Of a stretch of DNA of 64,000 nt, positions 9,522 to 17,358 are shown piece after piece. This DNA is from Cyclobacterium xiamenense (GTDB taxonomy: Bacteria > Bacteroidota > Bacteroidia > Cytophagales > Cyclobacteriaceae), in contig NZ_WIOK01000009.1 of NCBI RefSeq assembly GCF_009467825.1, forward strand, positions 124,001 to 188,000, in the 5' to 3' direction. Within the stretch, counting starts at the first letter, position 1. Every line of letters begins with the position of its first letter. The notes beneath the pieces are model-generated. The model ran no database searches, was not told the origin of the DNA, and saw only the letters and a list, made by a program, of their open reading frames with translations. The position numbers were made by a program, and so were the translations under genes.

Positions 9522-10850
9522 ATGATGAACTGGGAAAAACTTTTACTACCGGAGGGCTTTCAAGCCGCAGCTGCCGGGCGGCAACGCAGCCAATTTGAAA
9601 AAGACTACGACCGGATCATTTTTTCTGCACCTTTCCGCAACCTGCAGGATAAGACCCAGGTATTTCCCTTGCCGGAGCAGGATTTTGTGCATACGCGCCT
9701 GACGCATAGCCTGGAAGTTTCCAGCGTGGGACGCTCCTTGGGAAAATCTGCTGGCACCTTTCTGCTGGAAAAATACCCCGCATTGAAAAACACCCAGTTG
9801 CAATCGTTTGACATTGGGGGCATTGTAGCCGCTGCGGCACTGGCTCATGATATTGGAAACCCTCCCTTTGGTCATGCCGGAGAGGAAGCTATCTCCGATT
9901 TTTTCCGGTTTCATCCTACCGGTCAGCGTTGGCGGGAAGAATGTTCGGACCAGGAGTGGGAGGACCTGACGAGTTTTGAAGGAAATGCCCAGGGGTTTCG
10001 GATGCTACTGGATCGAAAAAACGGGATTAACATTTCTTTACCCACCCTGGCAGCATTTACCAAATACCCCAGGCCTTCCTGGGCTTCGGCTGCTGACCAA
10101 AAACGCCGCAGTCAGAAGAAATTCGGGTTTTTCACCAACAACCTATCCGATTACCGTACGCTGGCGGATAGGATGGCCATTCCCCAGCTAGCCGAAAACT
10201 GCTGGATGCGGCATCCATTGGCCTTTCTGGTGGAAGCAGCAGACGACATCTGCTACAACATCATCGATTTGGAAGACGGATGTACGATGGGATTGGTTTC
10301 GCAGGAAAAGACCATTTCCTTACTCGCTGCCATTATTGGCGACAGGTTTTCTCCGCAGAAGTTGGAGAAATACCCGGGAAACCGTCAGAAGCTAGCCATT
10401 TTACGGGCCATGGCCATCAATCAACTCATAGAAGAGACCGATCGGGTGTTTCGGGATAGCGAGCCGCTGCTGCTTACGGGCGCCTTTGATCAGGCATTGA
10501 CCGATCGCATTCCTTCGGCAGCAGCGCTGCAAGAGATTAGCCGCTTGTCCATTCAGAAAATTTACCGTTCGCAGCCGGTCCTGGAAAAGGAAGCGGCCGG
10601 ATACCAGGTTTTGGAGGGACTGCTGGAAACATTTGGCACTGCCTTGTACCACCACCACTTCTGTAAGGAACGATTCTCCGGCCAAAATAGAAGCATTCTC
10701 CGCCTGCTTCCGGAGGAGTTGGCTCTGTTGTCGAGCCAGTCTGCTTATCCCTTGCTGCGGGGCTTGTTGGACTTTGTCTCTGGCATGACCGATAAATACG
10801 CGCTTTCCTTGTACCGGCGGGTGAAAGGAATTTCACTTCCGAATACCTGA
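9522..10850 (+). CDS. dgt: Deoxyguanosinetriphosphate triphosphohydrolase (dGTPase)
   Basis: A 442-residue HD-superfamily enzyme that cuts dGTP to deoxyguanosine and triphosphate, trimming the dNTP pool. The metal-binding series H...HD...D is present: HTRLTHSLEVSSVGR, then AHDIGNPPFGHAG with His109/Asp110, then EAADDICYNIIDLEDG. The N-terminal NLQDKTQVFPL motif is also typical. Length is in the family range. I place the start at the ATG pair at 9522; an in-frame TTG at 9513 is less likely. It stands between the efflux operon and the candidate replication origin. dGTPase and a related dNTPase can be hard to separate by eye, so substrate range is inferred. Confidence 0.92.
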   Translation: MMNWEKLLLPEGFQAAAAGRQRSQFEKDYDRIIFSAPFRNLQDKTQVFPLPEQDFVHTRLTHSLEVSSVGRSLGKSAGTFLLEKYPALKNTQLQSFDIGGIVAAAALAHDIGNPPFGHAGEEAISDFFRFHPTGQRWREECSDQEWEDLTSFEGNAQGFRMLLDRKNGINISLPTLAAFTKYPRPSWASAADQKRRSQKKFGFFTNNLSDYRTLADRMAIPQLAENCWMRHPLAFLVEAADDICYNIIDLEDGCTMGLVSQEKTISLLAAIIGDRFSPQKLEKYPGNRQKLAILRAMAINQLIEETDRVFRDSEPLLLTGAFDQALTDRIPSAAALQEISRLSIQKIYRSQPVLEKEAAGYQVLEGLLETFGTALYHHHFCKERFSGQNRSILRLLPEELALLSSQSAYPLLRGLLDFVSGMTDKYALSLYRRVKGISLPNT

Positions 10851-11301
10851 GCGGGGTAGCCGTATTTTTTCCGGAGCGGGTAGTCGTTTTGCGTTTTTTT
10901 TTCACGATAGGTGAGAACCGGATCAGACCGTCCACTGGTATCGGTTTGGCGTAACTCATATTCCTCAAAACAGCAATGTAGTTGCTATGAATCGGGCTTT
11001 ATTGGACTTTGAACGGGCAATCCTTATTGATTTTTCACCTCACTTTGAATAATTGGGGTAAAACTGTTTTTGTAGCAACTATAATGGCCTTATCTGCTCA
11101 ATAGGGCACGTTTTTCGGAATTTGAGGTAAGCCTGGTAACAAAAAAATAAAGCGCATTTTTTTACAGGCAAACAACTTTTTTATTTGGATGGAAAAATCG
11201 CTCCCGGCTAACTTACGGTTCGCTGACTAATTTGTGGATAAACTAGTGGATAAACTACCGAAAACAGGTTTAAGAGCGAGGGTATCCGGTAATGATGGGA
11301 T
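10851..11301. other. 450-bp non-coding region, part of origin candidate
   Basis: There is no convincing gene here. Bases about 11030-11200 are strikingly A/T-rich with several A and T tracts, and 11233-11253 carry two DnaA-box sequences. The region between the convergent ends of dgt and yjbQ is much longer than most gaps in this window, so it probably has a non-coding function. Confidence 0.55.
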
Positions 11302-11653
11302 TTAGATACCGAAGAGCGTGAGCACCAATTTTCTGGTGCCGCCGTGGTCCCGGAATTCTCCCAGGTAAATTCCCTGCCAGGTTCCGAGATTAAGTTTTCC
11401 CCCGGAAACGGGAATTTGTACGGAAACACCGAAAATACTTGCTTTCAGGTGCGCAGGCATGTCATCTGGGCCTTCATAGGTGTGGATAAAGTGTGGATAA
11501 TTCTCCGGGATCAGGTCATTGGCAAACGTCTCAAAGTCTTGACGAACAGTGGGGTCGGCATTTTCATTGATGGTCAATCCGGCGGAGGTATGTTTGATCC
11601 ATACCTGCAGCATACCCGCGTTGATTTTGGCCAGCTCGGGAAAGTTATCCACA
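11030..11653. other. Candidate replication origin: DnaA-box cluster plus AT-rich tract
   Basis: Four exact 9-mer DnaA boxes and one with a single mismatch lie within 421 bases. TGTGGATAA occurs at 11233-11241, 11481-11489 and 11492-11500; AGTGGATAA (one mismatch) at 11245-11253; and the opposite orientation TTATCCACA at 11645-11653. Two pairs are spaced 11-12 bases start to start, about one helical turn, as expected for DnaA multimers. An A/T-rich stretch at about 11030-11200 could be the unwinding element. By chance an exact 9-mer on either strand is expected about once per 130 kb. Caveat: three boxes fall inside yjbQ, and one pair partly encodes its conserved HTYEG region. No dnaA gene is in the window, though origins are often separate from dnaA. 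Confidence 0.5.
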
Positions 11654-11724
11654 ATATTCCGGGTGATGAGATGAAATCCCCGATTAAAGGCGGGCAATTG
11701 CATTTCTTTTTGGAAAATTTTCAT
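11302..11724 (-). CDS. yjbQ: YjbQ/UPF0047 family protein (secondary thiamine-phosphate synthase type)
   Basis: A 140-residue compact protein of the UPF0047 family, some members of which show weak thiamine-phosphate synthase activity; the physiological role is unsettled. Family signatures are all here: IKHTSAGLTINENADPTVR, the His/Asp cluster HTYEGPDDMPAHLKAS, and the C-terminal GTWQGIYLGEFRDHGGTRK. Full family length. A minus-strand TATATTTG at 11750-11757, matching the TAnnTTTG -7 element, lies about 25 bases before the ATG. The gene body carries three of the DnaA boxes described separately. The family call is firm; the catalytic role is less so. Confidence 0.9.
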   Translation of the reverse strand: MKIFQKEMQLPAFNRGFHLITRNIVDNFPELAKINAGMLQVWIKHTSAGLTINENADPTVRQDFETFANDLIPENYPHFIHTYEGPDDMPAHLKASIFGVSVQIPVSGGKLNLGTWQGIYLGEFRDHGGTRKLVLTLFGI

Positions 11725-11831
11725 CGTTTTTTTTCAATTGGTGGAATCTCAAATATAAAACATTTAAGAATACCCATTAATTCTTTATCTTTAAAGACGA
11801 AGTGAATCCTCAACCTAAATAAAACGTACGC

Positions 11832-12293
11832 ATGAAACAGTTCTTTTCAACAATTTGCCTGGCGCTGGTTCTTGGACTAAGCCTGCCAGCCATTGGGCAG
11901 CAGTCGGTCCGTCTGCTTAGCCTGGAGGATGCCCAGCGCATATCGGATGCTGCTGAGGCCCGTGCCCGGCAGGACAATTGGAATGTCGTCATTGCTATTC
12001 TGGACGCCGGTGGACACCTGTTAGCCCTGCGCAGGATGGATGGTACCCAAATTGGGAGTGTGGACGTAGCGCTCCAAAAGGCAGGTACCGCAGTTAAGTT
12101 TAAAAGACCCACCAAAGTGTTTGAAGATGGGGTCAAGGCCGGGAACGTACACTTCCTTAGTCTGGGCATAGCCGCCGTGGAGGGGGGGCTGCCCATCCGG
12201 GATGGAGACCATGTGATCGGTTCCATTGGTGTGAGTGGCGTGACTTCAGCTCAAGATGGCATTATCGCCGCGGCCGGAGTAGAGGCATTTTAA
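11832..12293 (+). CDS. Secreted HbpS/GlcG-like (heme-degrading family) protein
   Basis: A 153-residue protein with a clear signal peptide (MKQFFSTICLALVLGLSLPA, cleavage near GQQ). The mature part is the GlcG/HbpS fold: LEDAQRISDAAEARARQDNW, then VVIAILDAGGHLLALRRMDG, then GGLPIRDGDHVIGSIGVSG. Relatives bind heme or cobalamin-like ligands, or are of unknown role near glycolate genes; export suggests a periplasmic ligand binder. It is followed by an intrinsic terminator at 12313-12342, so it appears monocistronic. Confidence 0.8.
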   Translation: MKQFFSTICLALVLGLSLPAIGQQSVRLLSLEDAQRISDAAEARARQDNWNVVIAILDAGGHLLALRRMDGTQIGSVDVALQKAGTAVKFKRPTKVFEDGVKAGNVHFLSLGIAAVEGGLPIRDGDHVIGSIGVSGVTSAQDGIIAAAGVEAF

Positions 12294-12312
12294 TCCTACG
12301 TGTACCAACGAA

Positions 12313-12342
12313 GGACCGGGAATTCGTTTCCGGTCCCTTTTT
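12313..12342 (+). terminator. Rho-independent terminator
   Basis: The arms GGACCGG (12313-12319) and CCGGTCC (12330-12336) pair over a 10-base loop and are followed by CTTTTT. The hairpin begins 20 bases after the stop of the HbpS-like gene. Because it lies just before the ATG at 12348, it also argues against the aminotransferase starting upstream at 12300. Confidence 0.8.
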
Positions 12343-12347
12343 ATTTT

Positions 12348-13502
12348 ATGCAGAAAGAAAAACTACTTCCTTCCAAGTTGCCCTACGTTGGGACGACCAT
12401 ATTTACCGTGATGTCCGGGTTGGCTACCCAGGAGGGGGCCTACAATTTGTCTCAGGGGTTCCCGAGTTTTGACTGCTCTCCCCGGCTAAGCGAATTGGTA
12501 AGCCATTACGTAAAAAACGGTTACAATCAATACGCCCCAATGAGCGGGGTGCCGGCTTTCAGGGAAAGCCTGGCCGAAAAAACCAGCCGCGTGTACGGGG
12601 TCGATTACGATCCCGAAACCGAGGTCACCATCACCTCCGGTGCTACCGAGGCTATTTTTTGTGCCGTCACAGCGGTGGTGTATCCGGGCGATGAAGTCAT
12701 TGTATTGGAGCCAGCTTACGACAGCTACGTTCCGGCCATCGATTTGAACGGAGGCGTTGCCGTGTACGTCACCCTGGATTCGCCGGAGTTTAAAATCGAT
12801 TGGCAACGGGTAAAGGAGAAGATTTCACCGAAAACCAAAGCCATCATGGTCAATACGCCCCACAATCCGGTAGGGACTGTTTTTAGCAAAGAGGACCTGG
12901 AAGCGTTGGCGGAACTGGTGCGCGATACGGATAGTTACATTATCAGCGATGAGGTATACGAACACATCGTCTTCGACGGGGCGGTGCACCATTCTATGAT
13001 GACGCACCCGGTATTGCAGGAACGGACCTTTGTCTGCGGCTCTCTTGGAAAGACCTACCATACCACCGGATGGAAAATTGGCTACTGCCTGGCGCCAAAA
13101 GCCCTCTCAAAGGAATTTCGACGAATTCATCAGTACATCACCTTTAGTACCGTTACGCCCATGCAGTATGCGCTGGCTGATTTTCTAAAATTGCCAGAGC
13201 ATTACGAGCAGTTGGGGGCTTTTTACCAGCGGAAACGGGATCGGTTCAACGAGGCCTTGAAAGCCTCCCGGTTTACGTTCACCCCATCCAAGGGAAGTTT
13301 TTTTCAAATCGTTTCGTACCGAGCGATTACGGACGAATACGATTACGATCTGGCAATCCGCCTGACAAAAGAAATCAAGGTTGCCTCGGTGCCCGTTTCC
13401 GTGTTTTATGCAGATAAAAAAGACGACAAATTACTTCGGTTTTGTTTTGCCAAGGACGATGAGATACTGGATAAGGCCGGAGAGATACTTTCCAAACTTT
13501 AA
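12348..13502 (+). CDS. PLP-dependent aminotransferase, methionine aminotransferase type (YbdL-like)
   Basis: A 384-residue fold-type I aminotransferase. The PLP Lys is Lys235 in SLGKTYHTTGWKIGY, a segment that closely matches E. coli YbdL, a methionine/phenylalanine/histidine aminotransferase. Other landmarks are NLSQGFPSFDC near the N-terminus, ITSGATEAIF for cofactor phosphate, NTPHNPVGTVF and ISDEVYEHIVFDG. The ATG at 12348 is chosen over an upstream in-frame codon at 12300 because a terminator hairpin occupies the extra sequence. It is followed after 11 bases by a sugar isomerase and probably co-transcribed. It could also serve as a kynurenine-type or methionine-salvage transaminase. Confidence 0.85.
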   Translation: MQKEKLLPSKLPYVGTTIFTVMSGLATQEGAYNLSQGFPSFDCSPRLSELVSHYVKNGYNQYAPMSGVPAFRESLAEKTSRVYGVDYDPETEVTITSGATEAIFCAVTAVVYPGDEVIVLEPAYDSYVPAIDLNGGVAVYVTLDSPEFKIDWQRVKEKISPKTKAIMVNTPHNPVGTVFSKEDLEALAELVRDTDSYIISDEVYEHIVFDGAVHHSMMTHPVLQERTFVCGSLGKTYHTTGWKIGYCLAPKALSKEFRRIHQYITFSTVTPMQYALADFLKLPEHYEQLGAFYQRKRDRFNEALKASRFTFTPSKGSFFQIVSYRAITDEYDYDLAIRLTKEIKVASVPVSVFYADKKDDKLLRFCFAKDDEILDKAGEILSKL

Positions 13503-13513
13503 CGATTGATTGC

Positions 13514-14437
13514 ATGCTCAAATTAGGTTTTGTAAGCGCCATTTTGGCGGAAAATAGTTTTGAAGAAGTCATTGATTTTGCTGCGGCAGCCGATTTTTCC
13601 TGCGTGGAAATCATGTGTTGGCCTAAAGGAAAGGCGGAAAGGCGCTACGCCGGGGTCACGCATATCGATGTGGCGGCCCTGGACGAATCGCAAATCGACC
13701 ACCTGCGGACCTACCAGCGGGAAAAGGGCGTTTTTGTATCCGGACTCGGCTATTATCCCAACCCATTGGATCCGGATGATCGCAAAGCGGAAGTAGCACT
13801 TTCGCATATTCTGGCGGTGATCGACGGGGCGGAAAAGCTGGGAATCCCCGTGGTAAACACCTTCGTCGGTCGGAATCCATCGCTTACGATCGAGGATAAT
13901 CTGAAACTATTTGCCGAACGGTTTCCTGCGGTCGTTCGTCATGCTTCCAAAAAAGGTATTCGCATTGGGATTGAAAATTGTCCCATGTTTTTCACAAACG
14001 ATGAATGGCCCGGTGGGAAAAACCTGGCTATTTCTCCTGCCGTTTGGGAGAAAATGTTTACCCATATTCCCGATCCGAATTTCGGATTGAATTACGATCC
14101 GTCCCATTTGGTGTGGATGCAAATGGATCCCGTTCAGCCGATTTACGAGTTTCGGGAGCGCTTGCATCACATTCACTTAAAGGATGTCAAACTCTATCCG
14201 GAGAAACTTAATCGCGTCGGCATTCTGGCGAATCCATTGGAGTACCATTCTCCCAAAATCCCAGGTCTGGGAGATGTTCCCTGGGGAAGGTTTTTTGCAG
14301 CGTTGACCGACGTGGGTTATCGGGGGCCTTGTTGCATTGAGGTGGAAGACAAGGCGTACGAAAAATCCCGCGAAGACATGCGAATGGCTATTTTAACGGC
14401 AAGGAATTACCTCCGGCAATACATCCCGTTCGATTAA
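13514..14437 (+). CDS. Sugar phosphate isomerase/epimerase (TIM barrel)
   Basis: A 307-residue cytoplasmic TIM-barrel protein of the xylose-isomerase-like (AP endonuclease 2) superfamily. Metal-site segments are seen at IGIENCPMF (Glu), NYDPSHLVWMQMD (Asp and His), HIHLKDVKLYP (His, Asp) and CIEVEDKAY (Glu). There is no export signal, unlike the second isomerase at 25037. Its stop abuts the stop of the convergent EEP gene with no gap. The family converts or epimerises sugars and sugar acids; the substrate cannot be predicted. Confidence 0.85.
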   Translation: MLKLGFVSAILAENSFEEVIDFAAAADFSCVEIMCWPKGKAERRYAGVTHIDVAALDESQIDHLRTYQREKGVFVSGLGYYPNPLDPDDRKAEVALSHILAVIDGAEKLGIPVVNTFVGRNPSLTIEDNLKLFAERFPAVVRHASKKGIRIGIENCPMFFTNDEWPGGKNLAISPAVWEKMFTHIPDPNFGLNYDPSHLVWMQMDPVQPIYEFRERLHHIHLKDVKLYPEKLNRVGILANPLEYHSPKIPGLGDVPWGRFFAALTDVGYRGPCCIEVEDKAYEKSREDMRMAILTARNYLRQYIPFD

Positions 14438-15523
14438 TTAAATGGTGAGTATGCGTGGGTTTGCCTCATCGATTGTCTCTCGGGTCCACTCCTTTTCGTC
14501 CTGATCCAGTTTTTCTTTCTCATTTTCCTGACCGTTTGCGGGGCTCAGTTCAAACCGGGCGTACATGGGAAAATGGTCGGAAGAGATTGAGGGAAGGCGT
14601 TTGATTTGTTTCAATACGAAATGCCTGGAAAGAAATATGTGGTCCAATGGCCACCGGAGCATCGGGTGTTTTGCGTGGAAGGTGTTAAAAAATCCCCTAC
14701 CCTTTCGGGGGTCTAGCAGGCCGCTGATCTTTTGGAAAAGCCGGGTAGTGCGGGACCAGGCCACGTCGTTGAGGTCACCAAAGACCAAAACCGGCAGTTC
14801 CGCGTTTTTCACGTTTTTCCCGACGATCAGTAATTCCGCATCCCGTGGTACAGAAGTGTCGCTTTCACTGGGACTTGGGGGTTCCGGATGCAGGCAATGA
14901 ATTTGGACTTTTTTCCCGGAGGGAAGGACTGCTTCCGCGTGAATCGAAGGAATGTCGGCTTTTACCAGGTAGTGTACCTTTACGTTTTCCAGGGCCAGGT
15001 TGGCATACAAATGCATGCCATATTGATTGTCCAGCGGAATTTTGACCTGTTGGGGATATTCGGGTTGCAAAACCTCCAGCTGCTTTTCCCACCAGGCATC
15101 TGACTCCAGGGTTAAAACGAGGTTGGGTTCGTAGCGACGAACCAGTGAGATCAGCTTATCCGCCTCCCGGTTCGGCGTATATACATTACTAACCAGGAGG
15201 GAAATTTCGTCTTTGGTAGCTTGCTTGGTACTGCTCTGAACCTCTTTACCTGAAAAAACGGTGTAAGGGAAGATTTTTCGCGCCTGAAAGAAAAAACTGG
15301 CGACCACTCCGGAGAGTAAGAGTAAGTTCCAGAGATCGGTGTTCAGGTAGGGAATGAAAAACAGGACCAGGGTAACAAACGCGAGGAATAGCAATTGCAA
15401 CCGAGGGAAGTCAAACATGCGTACCGACCAGTGGCCCAGTTTCAGTTTGCTGGCAATCACGGCCACCATACCAAAGGCGGCGAGGAAGATTTTGATAAGA
15501 TTCAGGGCTAGTTCCATGCTCAA
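14438..15523 (-). CDS. Membrane-anchored endonuclease/exonuclease/phosphatase family protein
   Basis: A 361-residue protein with about three N-terminal membrane helices (residues 5-95) and a C-terminal EEP catalytic domain facing outward. Catalytic signatures are SNVYTPNREADKL, the metal Glu in LTLESDAWW, the active-site His region (QIHCLHPEPPSP), VFGDLNDVAWS (Asp and Asn), DHIFLSRHF and the final SSDHFPMYARF (Asp-His). Such proteins cut nucleic acids or dephosphorylate phospholipids and other phosphate esters; the extracellular placement argues for the latter or for extracellular DNA. A second ATG two codons in (15517) is an equally possible start. Confidence 0.85.
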   Translation of the reverse strand: MSMELALNLIKIFLAAFGMVAVIASKLKLGHWSVRMFDFPRLQLLFLAFVTLVLFFIPYLNTDLWNLLLLSGVVASFFFQARKIFPYTVFSGKEVQSSTKQATKDEISLLVSNVYTPNREADKLISLVRRYEPNLVLTLESDAWWEKQLEVLQPEYPQQVKIPLDNQYGMHLYANLALENVKVHYLVKADIPSIHAEAVLPSGKKVQIHCLHPEPPSPSESDTSVPRDAELLIVGKNVKNAELPVLVFGDLNDVAWSRTTRLFQKISGLLDPRKGRGFFNTFHAKHPMLRWPLDHIFLSRHFVLKQIKRLPSISSDHFPMYARFELSPANGQENEKEKLDQDEKEWTRETIDEANPRILTI

Positions 15524-15635
15524 AAGTAGTTTAACTAATCCGGTGGCGAGAACTTTATTTCCAAATAAAACACAATATATACGAAAGGGGTAGATTTATT
15601 TCTAATTTTAAGCAAGAAATCAACGAAAAAATCCG

Positions 15636-17228
15636 ATGACTTTTTTGAAAGCTTTTTTCAGGCGGGAGTTCGAAGCCCGTGGCCTGGACATGTCCAACGA
15701 ACCGTTTATTCAGGCGCTTGAAATTGCCTTGCATACAAACAAATCGCTGTTTCTCACCGGAAGGGCAGGTACCGGAAAGACCACATTTTTGCATACGCTG
15801 CGGCGGATCAACACTAGCAAAAACACAGTAGTGGTAGCACCTACCGGGGTAGCTGCCATTAATGCCAAGGGAAAAACCATCCACAGTTTTTTTAAGATTG
15901 ACCCAAGACAGCTGTTTTTACCGGGGGACCCCCGGTTACAGCCAAAAGCCAGCGGCTCCAGTGGGTCAATTTTCGATACTTTTCGGTATTCCAAGAGCCG
16001 GCTCAGCCTCATCAAAAACCTGGACCTACTCGTCATCGATGAAATATCCATGGTACGGGTAGAATTACTAGACGTGCTGGATCAGGTGCTGCGCCTGTTC
16101 CGAAGGAAAAGGCATCTGCCCTTCGGTGGCGTTCAGTTGCTCCTGATAGGGGATCCGTTCCAACTACCTCCGGTGGTTAGGGAAAACGATTGGTCCCTGC
16201 TTTCTTCTCACTACGAGACGCGTTTTTTTTTCAGTTCGCATGCGTTTCAACAGTTGCAGCCCTACCACATCTCCCTGAAAAAAATCTACCGACAGAAGGA
16301 CGAGGTTTTCAAGGATTTGCTGAACCGGATTCGGGAAAGCCGGCATACCTACGAAGACATCACATTCTTAAACCAGCGGGCCGCGGCGTATCGGTTCGAC
16401 CTACTTGACGAGGGTTACATCATGTTGGGTACCCACAACCACTCCATTCGCCAAATCAATCAACAAAAACTGGACATGCTAGAAACGGAAGAGCGCCTGT
16501 ATTCGGCAAGTCTGGAAGGGGATTTTCCGCCTACCATGGCCCCTTTTGATCCCATCGACCTTACACTCAAAGTGGGGGCGCAGGTGATTTTCATGAAAAA
16601 CAACCCGGAGAAAAAGTACTTCAACGGGATGATCGGTAAGGTGGTCGAAATGGAGGAAAACAAAGTCACGGTAGAAAACAACGAGGGGGCCCTACTGGAA
16701 GTGGAGCGGGAAGTCTGGGAACACGTGGATTTTACCTTTGATGAAAAAGAGGGCAGGGTTCACGCGGAGGTGATCGGCAAGTTTACCCAGTTTCCGCTGA
16801 AGCTTGCCTGGGCCATTACGGTTCACAAAAGCCAGGGACTTACCTTTGACAAATGCATCGTTGACATCGGACGCTCCTTTGAAGCCGGACAAGTTTATGT
16901 AGCCCTCAGCCGTTGTACCAGCCTGGAGGGCCTGGTATTGCGGGCACCTATAGGCATGCAGAGTGTAAAAGTAAGTCAGGACAGCTTGAATTTTAGCTTG
17001 CAGCGGCAGGAGGAGTCGCAGATTGAAGAAGAGTTGAAAGAGCAACGGGCCTTTGCTTCCCTCCCCTTTGCCTTTGATGCCTACAGAAAGGGAGATCTTT
17101 CGACAGCAAAGGCCATTTTCCAGGAAGTACAACGGATTCATGATATCACGGTGTATGCGAAATGGAAGCAATTTCAACAACTTAGACCCTGGCTGGACAT
17201 GCGTCAAACGCAAAAAAAGTCGTCCTAA
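15636..17228 (+). CDS. PIF1-like superfamily 1B DNA helicase
   Basis: A 530-residue ATP-dependent helicase related to PIF1/RecD. Walker A is GRAGTGKT at residues 42-49, followed by VVVAPTGVAAINAKGKTIHS (motif Ia). Walker B is VIDEISMV, then LLIGDPFQLPPV (motif III), and near the C-terminus AWAITVHKSQGLTFDK and YVALSRCTSLEGLVL (motifs V/VI). A tail of about 90 residues beyond the helicase core (rich in charged residues, ending LDMRQTQKKSS) has no match I know. The ATG at 15690, giving MSNEPFIQ..., is an alternative start 18 codons in and better matches the usual short N-terminus. It is probably involved in replication or repair of structured DNA. Confidence 0.88.
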   Translation: MTFLKAFFRREFEARGLDMSNEPFIQALEIALHTNKSLFLTGRAGTGKTTFLHTLRRINTSKNTVVVAPTGVAAINAKGKTIHSFFKIDPRQLFLPGDPRLQPKASGSSGSIFDTFRYSKSRLSLIKNLDLLVIDEISMVRVELLDVLDQVLRLFRRKRHLPFGGVQLLLIGDPFQLPPVVRENDWSLLSSHYETRFFFSSHAFQQLQPYHISLKKIYRQKDEVFKDLLNRIRESRHTYEDITFLNQRAAAYRFDLLDEGYIMLGTHNHSIRQINQQKLDMLETEERLYSASLEGDFPPTMAPFDPIDLTLKVGAQVIFMKNNPEKKYFNGMIGKVVEMEENKVTVENNEGALLEVEREVWEHVDFTFDEKEGRVHAEVIGKFTQFPLKLAWAITVHKSQGLTFDKCIVDIGRSFEAGQVYVALSRCTSLEGLVLRAPIGMQSVKVSQDSLNFSLQRQEESQIEEELKEQRAFASLPFAFDAYRKGDLSTAKAIFQEVQRIHDITVYAKWKQFQQLRPWLDMRQTQKKSS

Positions 17229-17274
17229 TTCCCTGACGCTAAGCAGGTCGGATAAAATTTTTTTCCAAAACCTC

Positions 17275-17305
17275 TTGTTAAATACATTTTAAATATATAA
17301 ATTTG
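17275..17305 (+). promoter_or_regulatory. Candidate Bacteroidota promoter of the T9SS cargo gene
   Basis: TTG at 17275-17277 lies 20 bases before TAAATTTG at 17298-17305, which fits the -33 TTTG / -7 TAnnTTTG layout. The surrounding 60 bases are strongly A/T-rich. Transcription would start about 45 bases before the TTG start codon, leaving room for the Shine-Dalgarno sequence. Confidence 0.55.
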
Positions 17306-17343
17306 TATTTGACAGCAATAAAAATGTTTTTAGATATTTTTAA

Positions 17344-17358
17344 AAAGGAGGGGCTTTG
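17344..17358 (+). promoter_or_regulatory. Strong ribosome binding site before a TTG start
   Basis: AAGGAGGGG ends at 17353, directly before TTG at 17356. This is unusual here because most genes in the window lack a clear Shine-Dalgarno sequence. An in-frame TAA at 17341-17343 excludes any upstream start and no in-frame ATG precedes the signal peptide, so TTG must be the initiation codon. Confidence 0.7.
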
